From Sphingobacteriia bacterium (GTDB lineage: Bacteria; Bacteroidota; Bacteroidia; Chitinophagales; Chitinophagaceae), in assembly GCA_017304675.1 (NCBI GenBank), contig JAFKLS010000017.1:372001-436000 (forward strand): a stretch of 64,000 bases of DNA, in the 5' to 3' direction. The position numbers were made by a program, and so were the translations under genes. Positions 1-9,469 of the stretch are shown here, piece by piece. The notes below the pieces were generated by a model. The model saw only the letters and a program-made list of their open reading frames with translations, searched no databases and had not been told where the DNA came from. How positions within the stretch are numbered: position 1 is the first letter of the stretch; every line of letters starts with the position of its first letter.

Positions 1-1
1 C

Positions 2-1249
2 ACACCATCGTTAGATGAGATGGTACATATTGCCAGAGAAATGCAGAGAAGAAATATGCAACAACCGCTGCTAATCGGCGGTGCAACCACCTCTCGTATG
101 CATACCGCCGTAAAAATTGCTCCGGAATATAAACAAGGTGTAGTGCATGTTTTAGATGCAAGTAGAAGTGTTACTGTTGCCGGAAGCTTATTGAATAAAG
201 AACAAAAACAGTCTTTCTTAAATGATAGTTATACTGAGTACAAGAAACTGAAAGAGAATTTTGATAACAAGAAATCTGTAAAGCAATACATTAGTTATAA
301 AGATGCGCTGAATAATAAAATGAAGATAGATTGGGATAGTTACCAACCGGTGCAACCACAATTTACAGGCATAAAAGTAATAACAGATGTTGTTGTAAAT
401 GATCTCAGGAATTATATAGATTGGAAGCCTTTTTTTATTGCATGGGAAATGCATGGAAATTTTCCGGCGATATTAAACGATAATTTGATTGGCAAAGAAG
501 CAACAAAATTGTATAACGATGCCAATGCTTTATTAGATAAGATTGCTGCCGAAGAATGGTTAACACCTAAGGGTGTTATTGGTTTCTGGGAAGCGGTTTC
601 TGAAAATGATTCTGTACTTGTGAAAAGTGAAACATCAAATGTAAAATTGGAATTCCTTCGCCAACAAATTCAAAAAGCAAGTAATCAACCGAATTTATCA
701 TTGGCAGATTTCATCAAACCCAAAGACCAGAGACCAGAGACCAAGGACTATCTTGGTTCCTTTGCAGTTAGTATTCATGGCATTGAACAACATATCAAAA
801 ATTTTGAAGCCAGTTATGATGATTATAATAAAATTATGTTGCAGGCATTGGCTGATAGGTTAGCAGAAGCTTTTGCAGAATACTTGCATGAAAAAGTGAG
901 AAAAGAATATTGGGGTTATGTGAAAGATGAGCGTTTAACGAATGAAGATTTGATTAAAGAACAATACCAGGGAATTCGTCCGGCACCGGGTTATCCAGCC
1001 TGTCCTGATCATACAGAAAAATATAAATTATTCAATTTGTTAAATGCAACGGAACATGTGGGTATTGTATTAACTGAGTCATTGGCAATGTACCCTGCAG
1101 CATCGGTATGTGGTTGGTATTTTAGCCACCCTAAAAGTCAATATTTTGGTATTGGTAAAATTACGAATGACCAGTTGGAAGATTATGCAAGAAGAAAAGA
1201 TACAAGTGTTGAAGATACAGAGAAATGGTTGAGGCAGAATTTGGAATAG
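2..1249 (+). CDS. metH: Methionine synthase MetH, C-terminal part (cut by window edge)
   Basis: Cobalamin-dependent methionine synthase moves a methyl group from methyltetrahydrofolate to homocysteine. Only the last ~415 codons are present; the frame is open to the left edge and starts mid-gene with TPSLDEMVHIAREMQR, the end of the B12-binding Rossmann domain (LIGGATTSRMHTAVKIAP). The SAM-dependent reactivation domain follows, with the SAM-binding signature RPAPGYPACPDH and the ESLAMYPAASVCGWYFSHP block, and the normal C-terminus. Between the two domains lies PKDQRPETKDYLG, encoded by a heptanucleotide array (722-749). A bidirectional terminator separates it from the convergent susD. Identity is firm; the catalytic N-terminal domains are outside the window. 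Confidence 0.96.
   Translation, partial: TPSLDEMVHIAREMQRRNMQQPLLIGGATTSRMHTAVKIAPEYKQGVVHVLDASRSVTVAGSLLNKEQKQSFLNDSYTEYKKLKENFDNKKSVKQYISYKDALNNKMKIDWDSYQPVQPQFTGIKVITDVVVNDLRNYIDWKPFFIAWEMHGNFPAILNDNLIGKEATKLYNDANALLDKIAAEEWLTPKGVIGFWEAVSENDSVLVKSETSNVKLEFLRQQIQKASNQPNLSLADFIKPKDQRPETKDYLGSFAVSIHGIEQHIKNFEASYDDYNKIMLQALADRLAEAFAEYLHEKVRKEYWGYVKDERLTNEDLIKEQYQGIRPAPGYPACPDHTEKYKLFNLLNATEHVGIVLTESLAMYPAASVCGWYFSHPKSQYFGIGKITNDQLEDYARRKDTSVEDTEKWLRQNLE
722..749. repeat. Heptanucleotide array inside metH
   Basis: Four consecutive 7-mers: aaagacc, agagacc, agagacc, aaggact. They lie in frame in the metH reading frame and encode part of a linker-like segment. Confidence 0.75.
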
Positions 1250-1279
1250 GCAACACATACGTCTTTTGAATCTTTAAAT

Positions 1280-1320
1280 AAAAAAGAGGGCGATTAAATA
1301 ATCACCCTCTTTTTTATTTT
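1280..1320. terminator. Bidirectional terminator between metH and susD
   Basis: Stem of about 14 bp (left arm from 1282, right arm ending near 1314, one C-A mismatch) around a short AT loop, with A-run on the left and T-run on the right, so it can serve both convergent genes. Confidence 0.85.
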
Positions 1321-1340
1321 TTATCATGTGTTCAACACCA

Positions 1341-3059
1341 TTAATAGTTCGCATTCTTAACCGCTGCGCTTCCTGCTGCAGGAGGGTTTTTTACGATTTC
1401 ATCGGCCGGAACATCCCAATAATCCATAAAATTGTAATTGATCGTAGCATTGGTGTATACATTCTTGTTATAGATGATTGTACAACCATATCTGCCACCA
1501 CCATTTGCAATAGGATAAGTCCAACCCCATCTTCTTGCATCATAATAAGAGAGGCCTCTGAATGCTAATGCAGCCATTCTTTCCATAGTTAATTCATTCA
1601 TTGCCCCTGTTAAACTTGTAATAAGGCCAGATACTGCTGGAATACCTGCACCTTGTGACACTCTTACTTGATCTATATAAGCTAAACCGGGAGCAATATT
1701 ACCTGTTCTAATATTTGCTTCTGCTAGCATTAATGCATTTTCTTCATATGTTGGCCCAATATAAATTTCTAATTTTCCAACTTGTCTGGAGCCCAAAATA
1801 GGAATGCCAGTTAACCCTGCTGTGACGCCATCCACTAAGCTCCAGCGAGTACTATTTGTATTAGCATCCCCATAAAAAGTACCACTAGAAGTAGAGAAGT
1901 TTGCAAGCCTGTTATCTCCTGTTTTAAAAGATTGAACCAAACGCTCACTTACTTTATAAGTAGTTGTTTGATTACTTGATGCGCATAAGCCAGCAACAGA
2001 GCCCCCAGAATTTGTGAAGAAAGAATTACTTGCGGAAGTTCTTCCAGTAAATACATAGTCTCCCTTTTGGAGGCCGGCATTACACAAAGTAATTACATTT
2101 TGCCAGTCAGAAGCTGCCATGGGAGTTATGGTTGATTTGCTGATAGTTGCCGCTGGATTACCGTTTACGAATGGCGACAAGTGATTTAAAACAATATTGC
2201 GTGCCAACATAGTATTAATGGATCTTTGCCATTGAATATTACTTGGAGCTTTACCCAAACCCGTTTGACATTGTTGAGGTATTAATTCGGCTATCATCGT
2301 TGCATAATCACTTTGATTTGAAATAGCCTTCAAAGTTGTTAATGCAAGATTTAATTGTTTGTTAGATTCTGTAATCATTGCAGCTTGGTTAACAAAAGAG
2401 TTTACTTTTGAAGGATAAGCATCAACAATCAATCCTGCATAATATAAAGTACCAATTTGTGCGTAAGCATATCCTTTCCACCAGTAACACCATGCTTTAA
2501 CTGTATTTGCTTTGTCTGTACTTAAACCACTAATACTACCCACTTGCTGTAACGTTTGATTACAAGCATTAACAATACCATACATGTTCAGCCACTCATA
2601 ATACAAAGCATTATTTGAATTTGCAGTTGCAGCAGTGGTATTAAAACTTCTGATAATGCTAACTTGCGGAGCCGTATTTGTAAAAGTCGTACCACTTGAA
2701 TTTGTAGGGTCAGCGACAAATTGGTCAGGTACACCCATGGTAGTTGTTTGGTTGTTAGAACCTTGACCCCCTCCAATTACATCACCCATCAATTCATGAT
2801 ATCCCCAAGGCAAAGAGAAGTAACTATCCCCCAACCAACCATCTCCATAATTGAATCCATTCCAATAAATTCCTCCCATTGCAAACTGAGCAATGCCAGT
2901 TTCAGTATTTACATTTCCTGAAAAAGTTGGAGCATTGGGATTAACTTGATCTAGTTGCTTTTTGCAGGAGCTTATACTCAAAATAGATGCAAGTATAGTA
3001 GCATAAGCAAGTTTAGCCACAACCTTTTCTTTAAAAAACTTAAATTTAATATTTTTCAT
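1341..3059 (-). CDS. SusD/RagB-family outer-membrane nutrient-binding lipoprotein
   Basis: 572 aa, usual size for SusD-like proteins. The N-terminus is a lipoprotein signal with lipobox SISSC (lipidated Cys32), so the protein is expected on the outer membrane as the lid of the SusC transporter. The TPR-like helical middle and the C-terminal part (MLAEANIRTGN, FRGLSYYDARRWGW) fit the RagB/SusD fold. It starts 18 nt after the stop of susC, so the pair is one transcript. No glycosidase, sulfatase, sigma factor or sensor lies beside the pair, so the substrate cannot be inferred; it could be a peptide or a glycan. The ATG at 3059 gives a complete signal peptide. Confidence 0.9.
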   Translation of the reverse strand: MKNIKFKFFKEKVVAKLAYATILASILSISSCKKQLDQVNPNAPTFSGNVNTETGIAQFAMGGIYWNGFNYGDGWLGDSYFSLPWGYHELMGDVIGGGQGSNNQTTTMGVPDQFVADPTNSSGTTFTNTAPQVSIIRSFNTTAATANSNNALYYEWLNMYGIVNACNQTLQQVGSISGLSTDKANTVKAWCYWWKGYAYAQIGTLYYAGLIVDAYPSKVNSFVNQAAMITESNKQLNLALTTLKAISNQSDYATMIAELIPQQCQTGLGKAPSNIQWQRSINTMLARNIVLNHLSPFVNGNPAATISKSTITPMAASDWQNVITLCNAGLQKGDYVFTGRTSASNSFFTNSGGSVAGLCASSNQTTTYKVSERLVQSFKTGDNRLANFSTSSGTFYGDANTNSTRWSLVDGVTAGLTGIPILGSRQVGKLEIYIGPTYEENALMLAEANIRTGNIAPGLAYIDQVRVSQGAGIPAVSGLITSLTGAMNELTMERMAALAFRGLSYYDARRWGWTYPIANGGGRYGCTIIYNKNVYTNATINYNFMDYWDVPADEIVKNPPAAGSAAVKNANY

Positions 3060-3077
3060 AATTAGATTATTTAAAGA

Positions 3078-6000
3078 TTAGAAACCAAAGTTCAATGTTG
3101 CCTGGTACGCTTTTAAGTTAGGAATTGTACTGTGATCGATTGCCCTATCATACGCTGAGTTAGAAGCGCCAGAACTGATTTCAGGATCAACACCATGATA
3201 CTTTGTGAAAGTCAACAAGTTTCTTCCACTAAGTACCAATTGGCATTTTTTTAACCATTTTTGATTTGCAAATTTTGCAAAATCAATACCCAATGAAACG
3301 TTCCGTAATCTAACAAAAGAGGCATCACTCCAGAAATAATCTTTAGTAACGTTATTACCAACTCCTTTTGGTGTATTACCCAAAGCATAATAAGCACTTG
3401 CGTAATAAGCTGTCCATGCACCGGTTTGCCCACCAATTGTAACAGGATTTTGGAAATCGTTACTAATACCATCGCGATACATCCATTCATTAGTTTGATT
3501 ATACAAATGAGACCCTTTCACCCAATCAAATTGGAAGCTAAATGATAGGAATCCTTTATATGTAAAACTATTAATGAAAGATGAAATTAATGTTGGGTTA
3601 GGGTCACCTAAAGAATGTGCCTCATCTGAGAAGAAAATAGATTTGGTTGTAGTATTCACAACCATGCCATTTACGATAGCATATCCGCTTTGACTTGCTG
3701 TTGGAATGAATGGAGTACCATCAGATCTTAATTGACTAACGCTTGTTAAAGCTTTATAACCGTATACCTGCCCAACTTTCGCTCCTGCTTTCAAAATTAA
3801 ACCGGAGCTTCCAGCAGCACTGGTAAGAGGGATATCTCCACCAACAATATTATCAATTGTTGATGATTGATGACCAAAATTAGCAGTTAAATCCCATACT
3901 AAGTTTTTACTCATGTATACAGGGATGTTTAATCCAAGTTGCCATCCTTTAGAGGACAGTGTGATAGTATTAGTTGTGATACTTGTTGCTCCTGTTGATG
4001 GCGCCACATTTTGTGCAAAGATGGCATTGTCAGTATGTCTTGTCCAGTAAGTGAAAGATGCATTCAAGTTTTTAAACCAATTTCCTTTTAATAAGCTGAA
4101 AGTTAAATCAGTACCATATTCAGTCTCGGCAGAAACTTCCACATTTAAGTTAGGATCATTTACAGCAAGTGGATTACTATACGCTGCCTGATTACCTGTT
4201 AACTGGCTATTCAAAACTGTTTGTCTTTGATAAGCACCAGGTTGGATACCCGCTTTTCCATAAGCAGCTCTCAATTTAAAATTAGGTATTGCTTTGCTTA
4301 ATGGATCCCAAAAGTTGAACGCTGTTAGGTTTAAATATCCGTTAAAGTGTGGGAAAGTGAAAGGAGAAGAACCTTTACCAAAAGCAGAAGAGTAATCTGT
4401 TCTGAAACCTCCTGTAATACCACCATAATTGCCATAGTCTATTTTTTCGTCCAATAAATAACCATAAGTAACAAAAGTTTCATCATAGTCATTTGCAATA
4501 TATTGCTGCTGTGTGTTAGCAAAATTGAAAGGAGGTGTTAATGGAAGCGATTGTCCAACGAAACCTAGCTCTTTGTATGTATTCTTTCTGTAATCATAAC
4601 CTATCAAGGTACTTGATTGAATTGGTAACTTAATATGAAAATCTTTTTCGAAATCTAATTTAACAGTTGCAGTAGTAGTTAAGTTTTGTTTGGTTTGATT
4701 GTATTGGAAATTATTGATTTCACCAGTATTATCTGTACCATTATATTCAGATGTCCAAGTTGAATAATAATTAGAATTTGCATTTAAAGACTGATTATAG
4801 AAAGTCCAGATATCATTCTCATTCTTGTAGCTTATACCGTAGCGCGCATTAAAAGTCAAATATTTATTCACTCTATAATTTGCATCGAAGCTTTGAATAA
4901 TATCATACCTTTTACTATCTCCTTTTGTATAAAACATTCTGTAATATGGGTTAAAAGCGTTCACACTCAAGAAACTCGCTCTTTGATAAACTGCAGGAAC
5001 ACCCCCTGTGATTGTATCTGTTAAACTAAAGAAAGGAGAAGTATTTAAGAAGCCATAAACACCGCCAACATCTGCATTAGAAGTGCCATAGCCGTAGCCT
5101 GGACCACCAGGAGCTCCTAAGTGAGGGTGCATAGTATTATTAGTATACACCAAATTGGTTATAGAGCGGATAGTAAAGTTTTTAAATACTTCAAATCCTA
5201 AATTAGAAACAAAATTTGTTCTGTCTAAATATCCATTATCTTTCATTAAAGCAGAGTAAGTTCTATTATTCGCCATAGAAAAATTATAATCCATTTTATC
5301 GCTACCACCGCTTACGCTGATTGAATTATTATAAGAAGGAGCACTTTGAAACACTTGTGCAAAATGGTCGTAATAATGCAAGTTGCCTTTATAAGGTTGA
5401 TTAGCGTTATTTCTTGGATCTAAAATACCATAACGAGTATAGCTCTGAGTTTCTCCAGGTGCGGTACCGCCGTTATCTGAACCATATTTATATGCTATGG
5501 AACCTGAACCCATAATATTTCCAATCACAGGATCTATTTTTAAAGGATCCCCTGCATTAAAGCCGCCACTAGCTGTAGCAGAAATAATATTTCCATTTGC
5601 ATCAGTTAAATAAGGATGCAAACTTGCCTTACCAAAATTACCTGCATTAATATAGCTACTGTAGGCATAGCTAGAGGATACACTGATGCTTGCTTGTCCT
5701 TTTGTACCTTTTTTGCTAAAAATCTGAATAACCCCATTCGCCCCTTGTGCTCCATATAAAGCCGAAGAAGCAGCACCTTGTACCACTTCCACTCTTTCCA
5801 CTTGTGTTAAATCCAAATAACTTAAACTGGCGAAAGGAATTTCTACTCCATCTAACAAGATCATCGGCCTTGTTCCACCTTGAATTGTATTGATACCTCT
5901 TAAAACGATATTTACCTGATCGCCAGGATTTCCCGAAACTGACGAAATCTGAGCTCCAGCTACTTTACCTACCAAAGCTTGATCAATAGAAGCGATGGGA

Positions 6001-6392
6001 ACCTGAGGTAGTTTATCCCCACGAATAGATTCAACCGCGAAGCCTAACCTTTTTTTACTGGTAGCTACACCAGTACCTGTTACTACTACTTCACTTAATG
6101 ATTTCACATCTGTCACAAGTTGAATCATTAAGTCTGACCCAGCAACAATTTCTTTATTCTCAAAACCTAGGGCGGTAACAATTAATTTAGCGCCGCTTCT
6201 GACCTTGAGGGAGAAAGTACCATCATTGTTTGTACTGGTGCCATTTTTGGTGCCTTTTTCCAGAATGGTCGCTCCACCAATTCCAGCACCTTTGTCGTCT
6301 GTAATTTTTCCGGTAGCAAGAGTGTTTTGCGCCAAAATGCTTCCTATGCATAAAAGCATAGCGCAAAAACTCAATAGGAGTTTTTTTCTCAT
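3078..6392 (-). CDS. SusC/RagA-family TonB-dependent outer-membrane transporter
   Basis: 1104 aa. Signal peptide at residues 1-21 (ends ILAQ), a carboxypeptidase-D-like regulatory domain (about 23-100), then the TonB plug (about 110-225, with SALYGAQGANGVIQIFSKKG) and a 22-strand barrel ending in the usual C-terminal aromatic residue (LNFGF). No N-terminal STN domain, so it should not signal directly to an anti-sigma factor. First gene of the susC-susD pair. It imports an unknown ligand using TonB energy. The 292-nt upstream region, shared with radA, shows no clear TAnnTTTG element on this strand. Confidence 0.92.
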   Translation of the reverse strand: MRKKLLLSFCAMLLCIGSILAQNTLATGKITDDKGAGIGGATILEKGTKNGTSTNNDGTFSLKVRSGAKLIVTALGFENKEIVAGSDLMIQLVTDVKSLSEVVVTGTGVATSKKRLGFAVESIRGDKLPQVPIASIDQALVGKVAGAQISSVSGNPGDQVNIVLRGINTIQGGTRPMILLDGVEIPFASLSYLDLTQVERVEVVQGAASSALYGAQGANGVIQIFSKKGTKGQASISVSSSYAYSSYINAGNFGKASLHPYLTDANGNIISATASGGFNAGDPLKIDPVIGNIMGSGSIAYKYGSDNGGTAPGETQSYTRYGILDPRNNANQPYKGNLHYYDHFAQVFQSAPSYNNSISVSGGSDKMDYNFSMANNRTYSALMKDNGYLDRTNFVSNLGFEVFKNFTIRSITNLVYTNNTMHPHLGAPGGPGYGYGTSNADVGGVYGFLNTSPFFSLTDTITGGVPAVYQRASFLSVNAFNPYYRMFYTKGDSKRYDIIQSFDANYRVNKYLTFNARYGISYKNENDIWTFYNQSLNANSNYYSTWTSEYNGTDNTGEINNFQYNQTKQNLTTTATVKLDFEKDFHIKLPIQSSTLIGYDYRKNTYKELGFVGQSLPLTPPFNFANTQQQYIANDYDETFVTYGYLLDEKIDYGNYGGITGGFRTDYSSAFGKGSSPFTFPHFNGYLNLTAFNFWDPLSKAIPNFKLRAAYGKAGIQPGAYQRQTVLNSQLTGNQAAYSNPLAVNDPNLNVEVSAETEYGTDLTFSLLKGNWFKNLNASFTYWTRHTDNAIFAQNVAPSTGATSITTNTITLSSKGWQLGLNIPVYMSKNLVWDLTANFGHQSSTIDNIVGGDIPLTSAAGSSGLILKAGAKVGQVYGYKALTSVSQLRSDGTPFIPTASQSGYAIVNGMVVNTTTKSIFFSDEAHSLGDPNPTLISSFINSFTYKGFLSFSFQFDWVKGSHLYNQTNEWMYRDGISNDFQNPVTIGGQTGAWTAYYASAYYALGNTPKGVGNNVTKDYFWSDASFVRLRNVSLGIDFAKFANQKWLKKCQLVLSGRNLLTFTKYHGVDPEISSGASNSAYDRAIDHSTIPNLKAYQATLNFGF

Positions 6393-6625
6393 GTTGCTTT
6401 GTTTTAGTTAAAATTTACCGTTTATTAACGCTAATTGACCGTCTAAAATAAAAATTAGCTGCACTATTCTTAACAATTATTTAAATTTTAATCTTTTTTA
6501 AAGGATACATTTTATACGATTTTATTCGTAAATGCTGGTGTGTAAAACTATTTCCTCAAAAAATATTTTGTCGTCTGCCCCTTTATTGTAATTTAGTGCT
6601 GGAATTTAATGGGTTAGTAAGTAAG

Positions 6626-6652
6626 AGGGCTGGCAGTAATGTCGGCCCTTTT
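6626..6652 (+). other. Hairpin with short T-run just upstream of radA
   Basis: Ten-pair stem (6626-6635 with 6640-6649, two G-U wobbles), loop gtaa, then TTTT at 6649-6652. It could be a weak terminator or a leader hairpin of radA (ATG at 6685); no gene upstream on this strand ends here. Confidence 0.5.
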
Positions 6653-6684
6653 GCATATCAGAAAACCACCCTTATTTTAGCAGA

Positions 6685-8052
6685 ATGAGTAAAATAAAAA
6701 CTGCTTTTTTTTGTACCAATTGTGGTTATGAAAGTGCAAAATGGCTGGGTAAATGCCCCTCATGTAACCAGTGGAATACTTTTATTGAAGAAGTAATAAC
6801 CAAAGGGAATTTACAAGAGCACCCCTGGGCTGATATAAAAAATAAAAAAAGCAACAAGACCATCTTACTCGATCAAGTAAAAAATACCAGCGAAAAAAGA
6901 ATCATCACCCAAGATGCCGAGCTTAACAGAGTACTGGGAGGTGGTATTGTAGAGGGCAGCATTGTTTTAATAGCAGGAGAGCCAGGCATAGGAAAAAGTA
7001 CTTTATTCCTTCAAAACGGATTGCTCCTGCAAAATTTAAAGGTTTTATATATCAGCGGAGAAGAGAGTGAGCAGCAGATAAAAATGCGTGCAGACAGGCT
7101 GAACATCATCAACAATAATTTCTACCTGCTTACAGAAACCACTACGCAAACCATTTTTCAGGAAATAAAAAAACTGCAACCCAACCTGGTTATCGTAGAT
7201 TCTATTCAAACACTACAATCTAATTTAATTGATTCCGGTGCAGGAAGCGTTTCACAAATAAGAGAGTGTACCGCAGAGTTACAACGTTTTGCCAAAGACT
7301 CGAATACCCCTGTTTTTTTAATAGGCCATATTACTAAAGACGGGAGCATTGCAGGCCCCAAAATATTAGAGCATATGGTAGATACCGTTCTGCAGTTTGA
7401 AGGCGACAGGCATTATACCTATAGAATTTTAAGGACGCTGAAGAACAGATTTGGAAGCACTGCAGAGTTAGGTATTTATGAAATGACGAGTGATGGCATG
7501 AGAACAGTTACCAATCCATCAGAAATTTTAATTACACAAAAAGAAGAGCAACTAAGCGGCAGCACTATTGCAGCTACAGTTGAAGGCATGCGGCCATTAT
7601 TAGTAGAAGTACAGGCACTCGTTACACAAAGTGTGTATGGCACACCACAAAGAACTGTAAGCGGGTTTGATTTGAGAAGGCTGCAACTATTATTGGCTGT
7701 TTTGGAAAAACGTGGCGGATTTTTATTTGGCACCAAAGATGTTTTCATAAATATTGCAGGCGGATTAAAAGTAGAAGACCCCTCTATAGACCTCGCTATC
7801 ATTTGCGCATTGCTTTCTTCGTATGAAGATATTCCTTTGCCTCACAGTATTTGCTTTGCAGGTGAAGTGGGTTTGAATGGTGAGATTAGAGCCGTAAACA
7901 GGATTGAACAAAGAATTGCTGAAGCAGAAAAATTGGGCTTTGAAAAGATTATTGTTTCCAAATACAACAAAAAAGGGTTGAATTTAAAGAACCAGAAAAT
8001 AGAAGTGGTTGCATTAAGCCAGGTACACGAAGTATATCAGTACTTATTCTAA
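6685..8052 (+). CDS. radA: DNA repair/branch-migration ATPase RadA
   Basis: 455 aa, full family length. An N-terminal C4 zinc finger (Cys10, Cys13, Cys24, Cys27: CTNCGY...CPSC) is followed by a RecA-like ATPase with Walker A GEPGIGKST near residue 98, the RadA-specific KNRFG motif at about 253, and a C-terminal Lon-protease-like domain (GGLKVEDPSIDLAI). RadA promotes branch migration at recombination intermediates. comF follows after 51 nt and is probably cotranscribed, a combination that suits DNA uptake and recombination, though this is inference. Confidence 0.97.
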   Translation: MSKIKTAFFCTNCGYESAKWLGKCPSCNQWNTFIEEVITKGNLQEHPWADIKNKKSNKTILLDQVKNTSEKRIITQDAELNRVLGGGIVEGSIVLIAGEPGIGKSTLFLQNGLLLQNLKVLYISGEESEQQIKMRADRLNIINNNFYLLTETTTQTIFQEIKKLQPNLVIVDSIQTLQSNLIDSGAGSVSQIRECTAELQRFAKDSNTPVFLIGHITKDGSIAGPKILEHMVDTVLQFEGDRHYTYRILRTLKNRFGSTAELGIYEMTSDGMRTVTNPSEILITQKEEQLSGSTIAATVEGMRPLLVEVQALVTQSVYGTPQRTVSGFDLRRLQLLLAVLEKRGGFLFGTKDVFINIAGGLKVEDPSIDLAIICALLSSYEDIPLPHSICFAGEVGLNGEIRAVNRIEQRIAEAEKLGFEKIIVSKYNKKGLNLKNQKIEVVALSQVHEVYQYLF

Positions 8053-8103
8053 CCTAAGTGATTTTACCCTGCAAAGTACAGTTGGGAAATAGTAGGTTAG
8101 TGC

Positions 8104-8805
8104 ATGGTATTTAATATTGTTTCTGCATTAAAAGATTTTTCACATTTATTGTTTCCACATCATTGCGAAGGTTGCGGAACAGATGTTGTAGATACAAACC
8201 AGCTACTTTGTATTAAGTGTATACAATCATTGCCCGAAACAAATTTTTTCAATTCCCCGGGCAATCCTGTAGAAAAAATATTTTATGGGCGAACTAAAAT
8301 TCAACATGCCGGGGCTTCATTCTATTTCACGAAAGATTCGTTATTGCAGCACCTACTCATTCAATTAAAATACAGGAATAATAAAGAAGCAGGTATTGCT
8401 TTAGGAAAGCTAACAGGTTTATTTTTAAAAGATGCAGAAAGATTTTCGGGTATTGATGCACTGGTTCCGCTCCCCCTCAACCCTAAAAAAGAAGCCAGGC
8501 GTGGATACAATCAGGCAACGGTTATCTGCAATGGCATTACCTCGGTCATTTCGAAACCGGTTATACCGGATGCGGTAGAAAGAGTTCTTTTCACCGAAAC
8601 GCAGACCAAACAAGATCGCCTTCACCGCTGGCAAAATATGCAACATGTATTTAGTATAAAAAATCCAAAGCTTTTAAAAGACAAGCATGTATTGCTGGTA
8701 GACGATGTTGTAACCACAGGAGCAACTTTAGAAGCCTGTGCTTCTGTTATCAGTACTGTTGAAGGTTGTATGGTAAGTATTGCCACAACAGCCTATACAA
8801 TTTAG
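8104..8805 (+). CDS. comF: ComF-family phosphoribosyltransferase-like protein
   Basis: 233 aa. An N-terminal zinc-ribbon of two CxxC pairs (Cys21/24 and Cys36/39) precedes a type I phosphoribosyltransferase domain with the PRPP-binding loop VLLVDDVVTTGATLE at about 197-211. ComF proteins act in late steps of natural DNA uptake in several bacteria; enzymatic activity is not established. It lies directly behind radA. Confidence 0.9.
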   Translation: MVFNIVSALKDFSHLLFPHHCEGCGTDVVDTNQLLCIKCIQSLPETNFFNSPGNPVEKIFYGRTKIQHAGASFYFTKDSLLQHLLIQLKYRNNKEAGIALGKLTGLFLKDAERFSGIDALVPLPLNPKKEARRGYNQATVICNGITSVISKPVIPDAVERVLFTETQTKQDRLHRWQNMQHVFSIKNPKLLKDKHVLLVDDVVTTGATLEACASVISTVEGCMVSIATTAYTI

Positions 8806-8869
8806 CCATTCGCCCATTTCTCTAAACAAATCCAAGTAAAATTTGTTACTTGCAGTAAATTAAACTACC

Positions 8870-9403
8870 ATGAAATACTTTTTATCACTTGCACTTATTG
8901 CTGCCATTTCTGCATTCACATTGCCTGCAGTGAACAGCATTCATGCCTTTAAAATTAAATCCATTGATGGAGGCGAAATCAATTTCGCTCAGTTCAAAGG
9001 CAAAAAAATTTTAGTAGTGAACACAGCTTCTAAATGCGGCTATACACCACAATACGAAGCATTGGAAAAAGTATATGAGCAATACAAAAATAAACTGGTA
9101 ATCGTTGGTTTTCCCTGCAATCAGTTTGGCGGACAAGAGCCGGGCACTTCTGAAGAAATTCAACAATTCTGCAAGGCAAGATACGGCGTAACGTTTCCTT
9201 TAACCGAAAAAATAGATGTGAAAGGAGATAACATCAATCCTATTTACAAATGGCTTTGCAATAAATCTGAGAACGGTGTTTTAGATGCATCGATTACCTG
9301 GAACTTCAATAAATTTTTATTGGATGAGAATGGAAAACTCATTGCTTATTTTCCAAGCAAAACAACTCCCGACAGCGAAGAGATCTTAAAATATCTGAAA
9401 TAA
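8870..9403 (+). CDS. Glutathione peroxidase-family protein (Cys type), exported
   Basis: 177 aa with an N-terminal signal segment (residues 1-~20, LSLALIAAISAFTLPAV), so probably periplasmic. Thioredoxin-like fold with peroxidatic Cys56 in NTASKCGYT (Cys instead of selenocysteine), the resolving-Cys block FPCNQFGGQEPG with Cys83, and the conserved Trp in ITWNFNKF. Such Cys enzymes usually reduce peroxides using thioredoxin rather than glutathione. A strong hairpin terminator follows. Single-gene unit or tail of the radA-comF transcript. Confidence 0.93.
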   Translation: MKYFLSLALIAAISAFTLPAVNSIHAFKIKSIDGGEINFAQFKGKKILVVNTASKCGYTPQYEALEKVYEQYKNKLVIVGFPCNQFGGQEPGTSEEIQQFCKARYGVTFPLTEKIDVKGDNINPIYKWLCNKSENGVLDASITWNFNKFLLDENGKLIAYFPSKTTPDSEEILKYLK

Positions 9404-9429
9404 GAAGTTTATAGATAATTATTTCGAAG

Positions 9430-9463
9430 GAAGATATGCATTGCGGCATATCTTCTTTTATTT
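9430..9463 (+). terminator. Terminator of the glutathione peroxidase gene
   Basis: Perfect 10-bp stem (9430-9439 with 9446-9455), 6-nt loop, followed by a T-rich tract. It ends just before holB (ATG 9470). Confidence 0.8.
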
Positions 9464-9469
9464 TGTACC

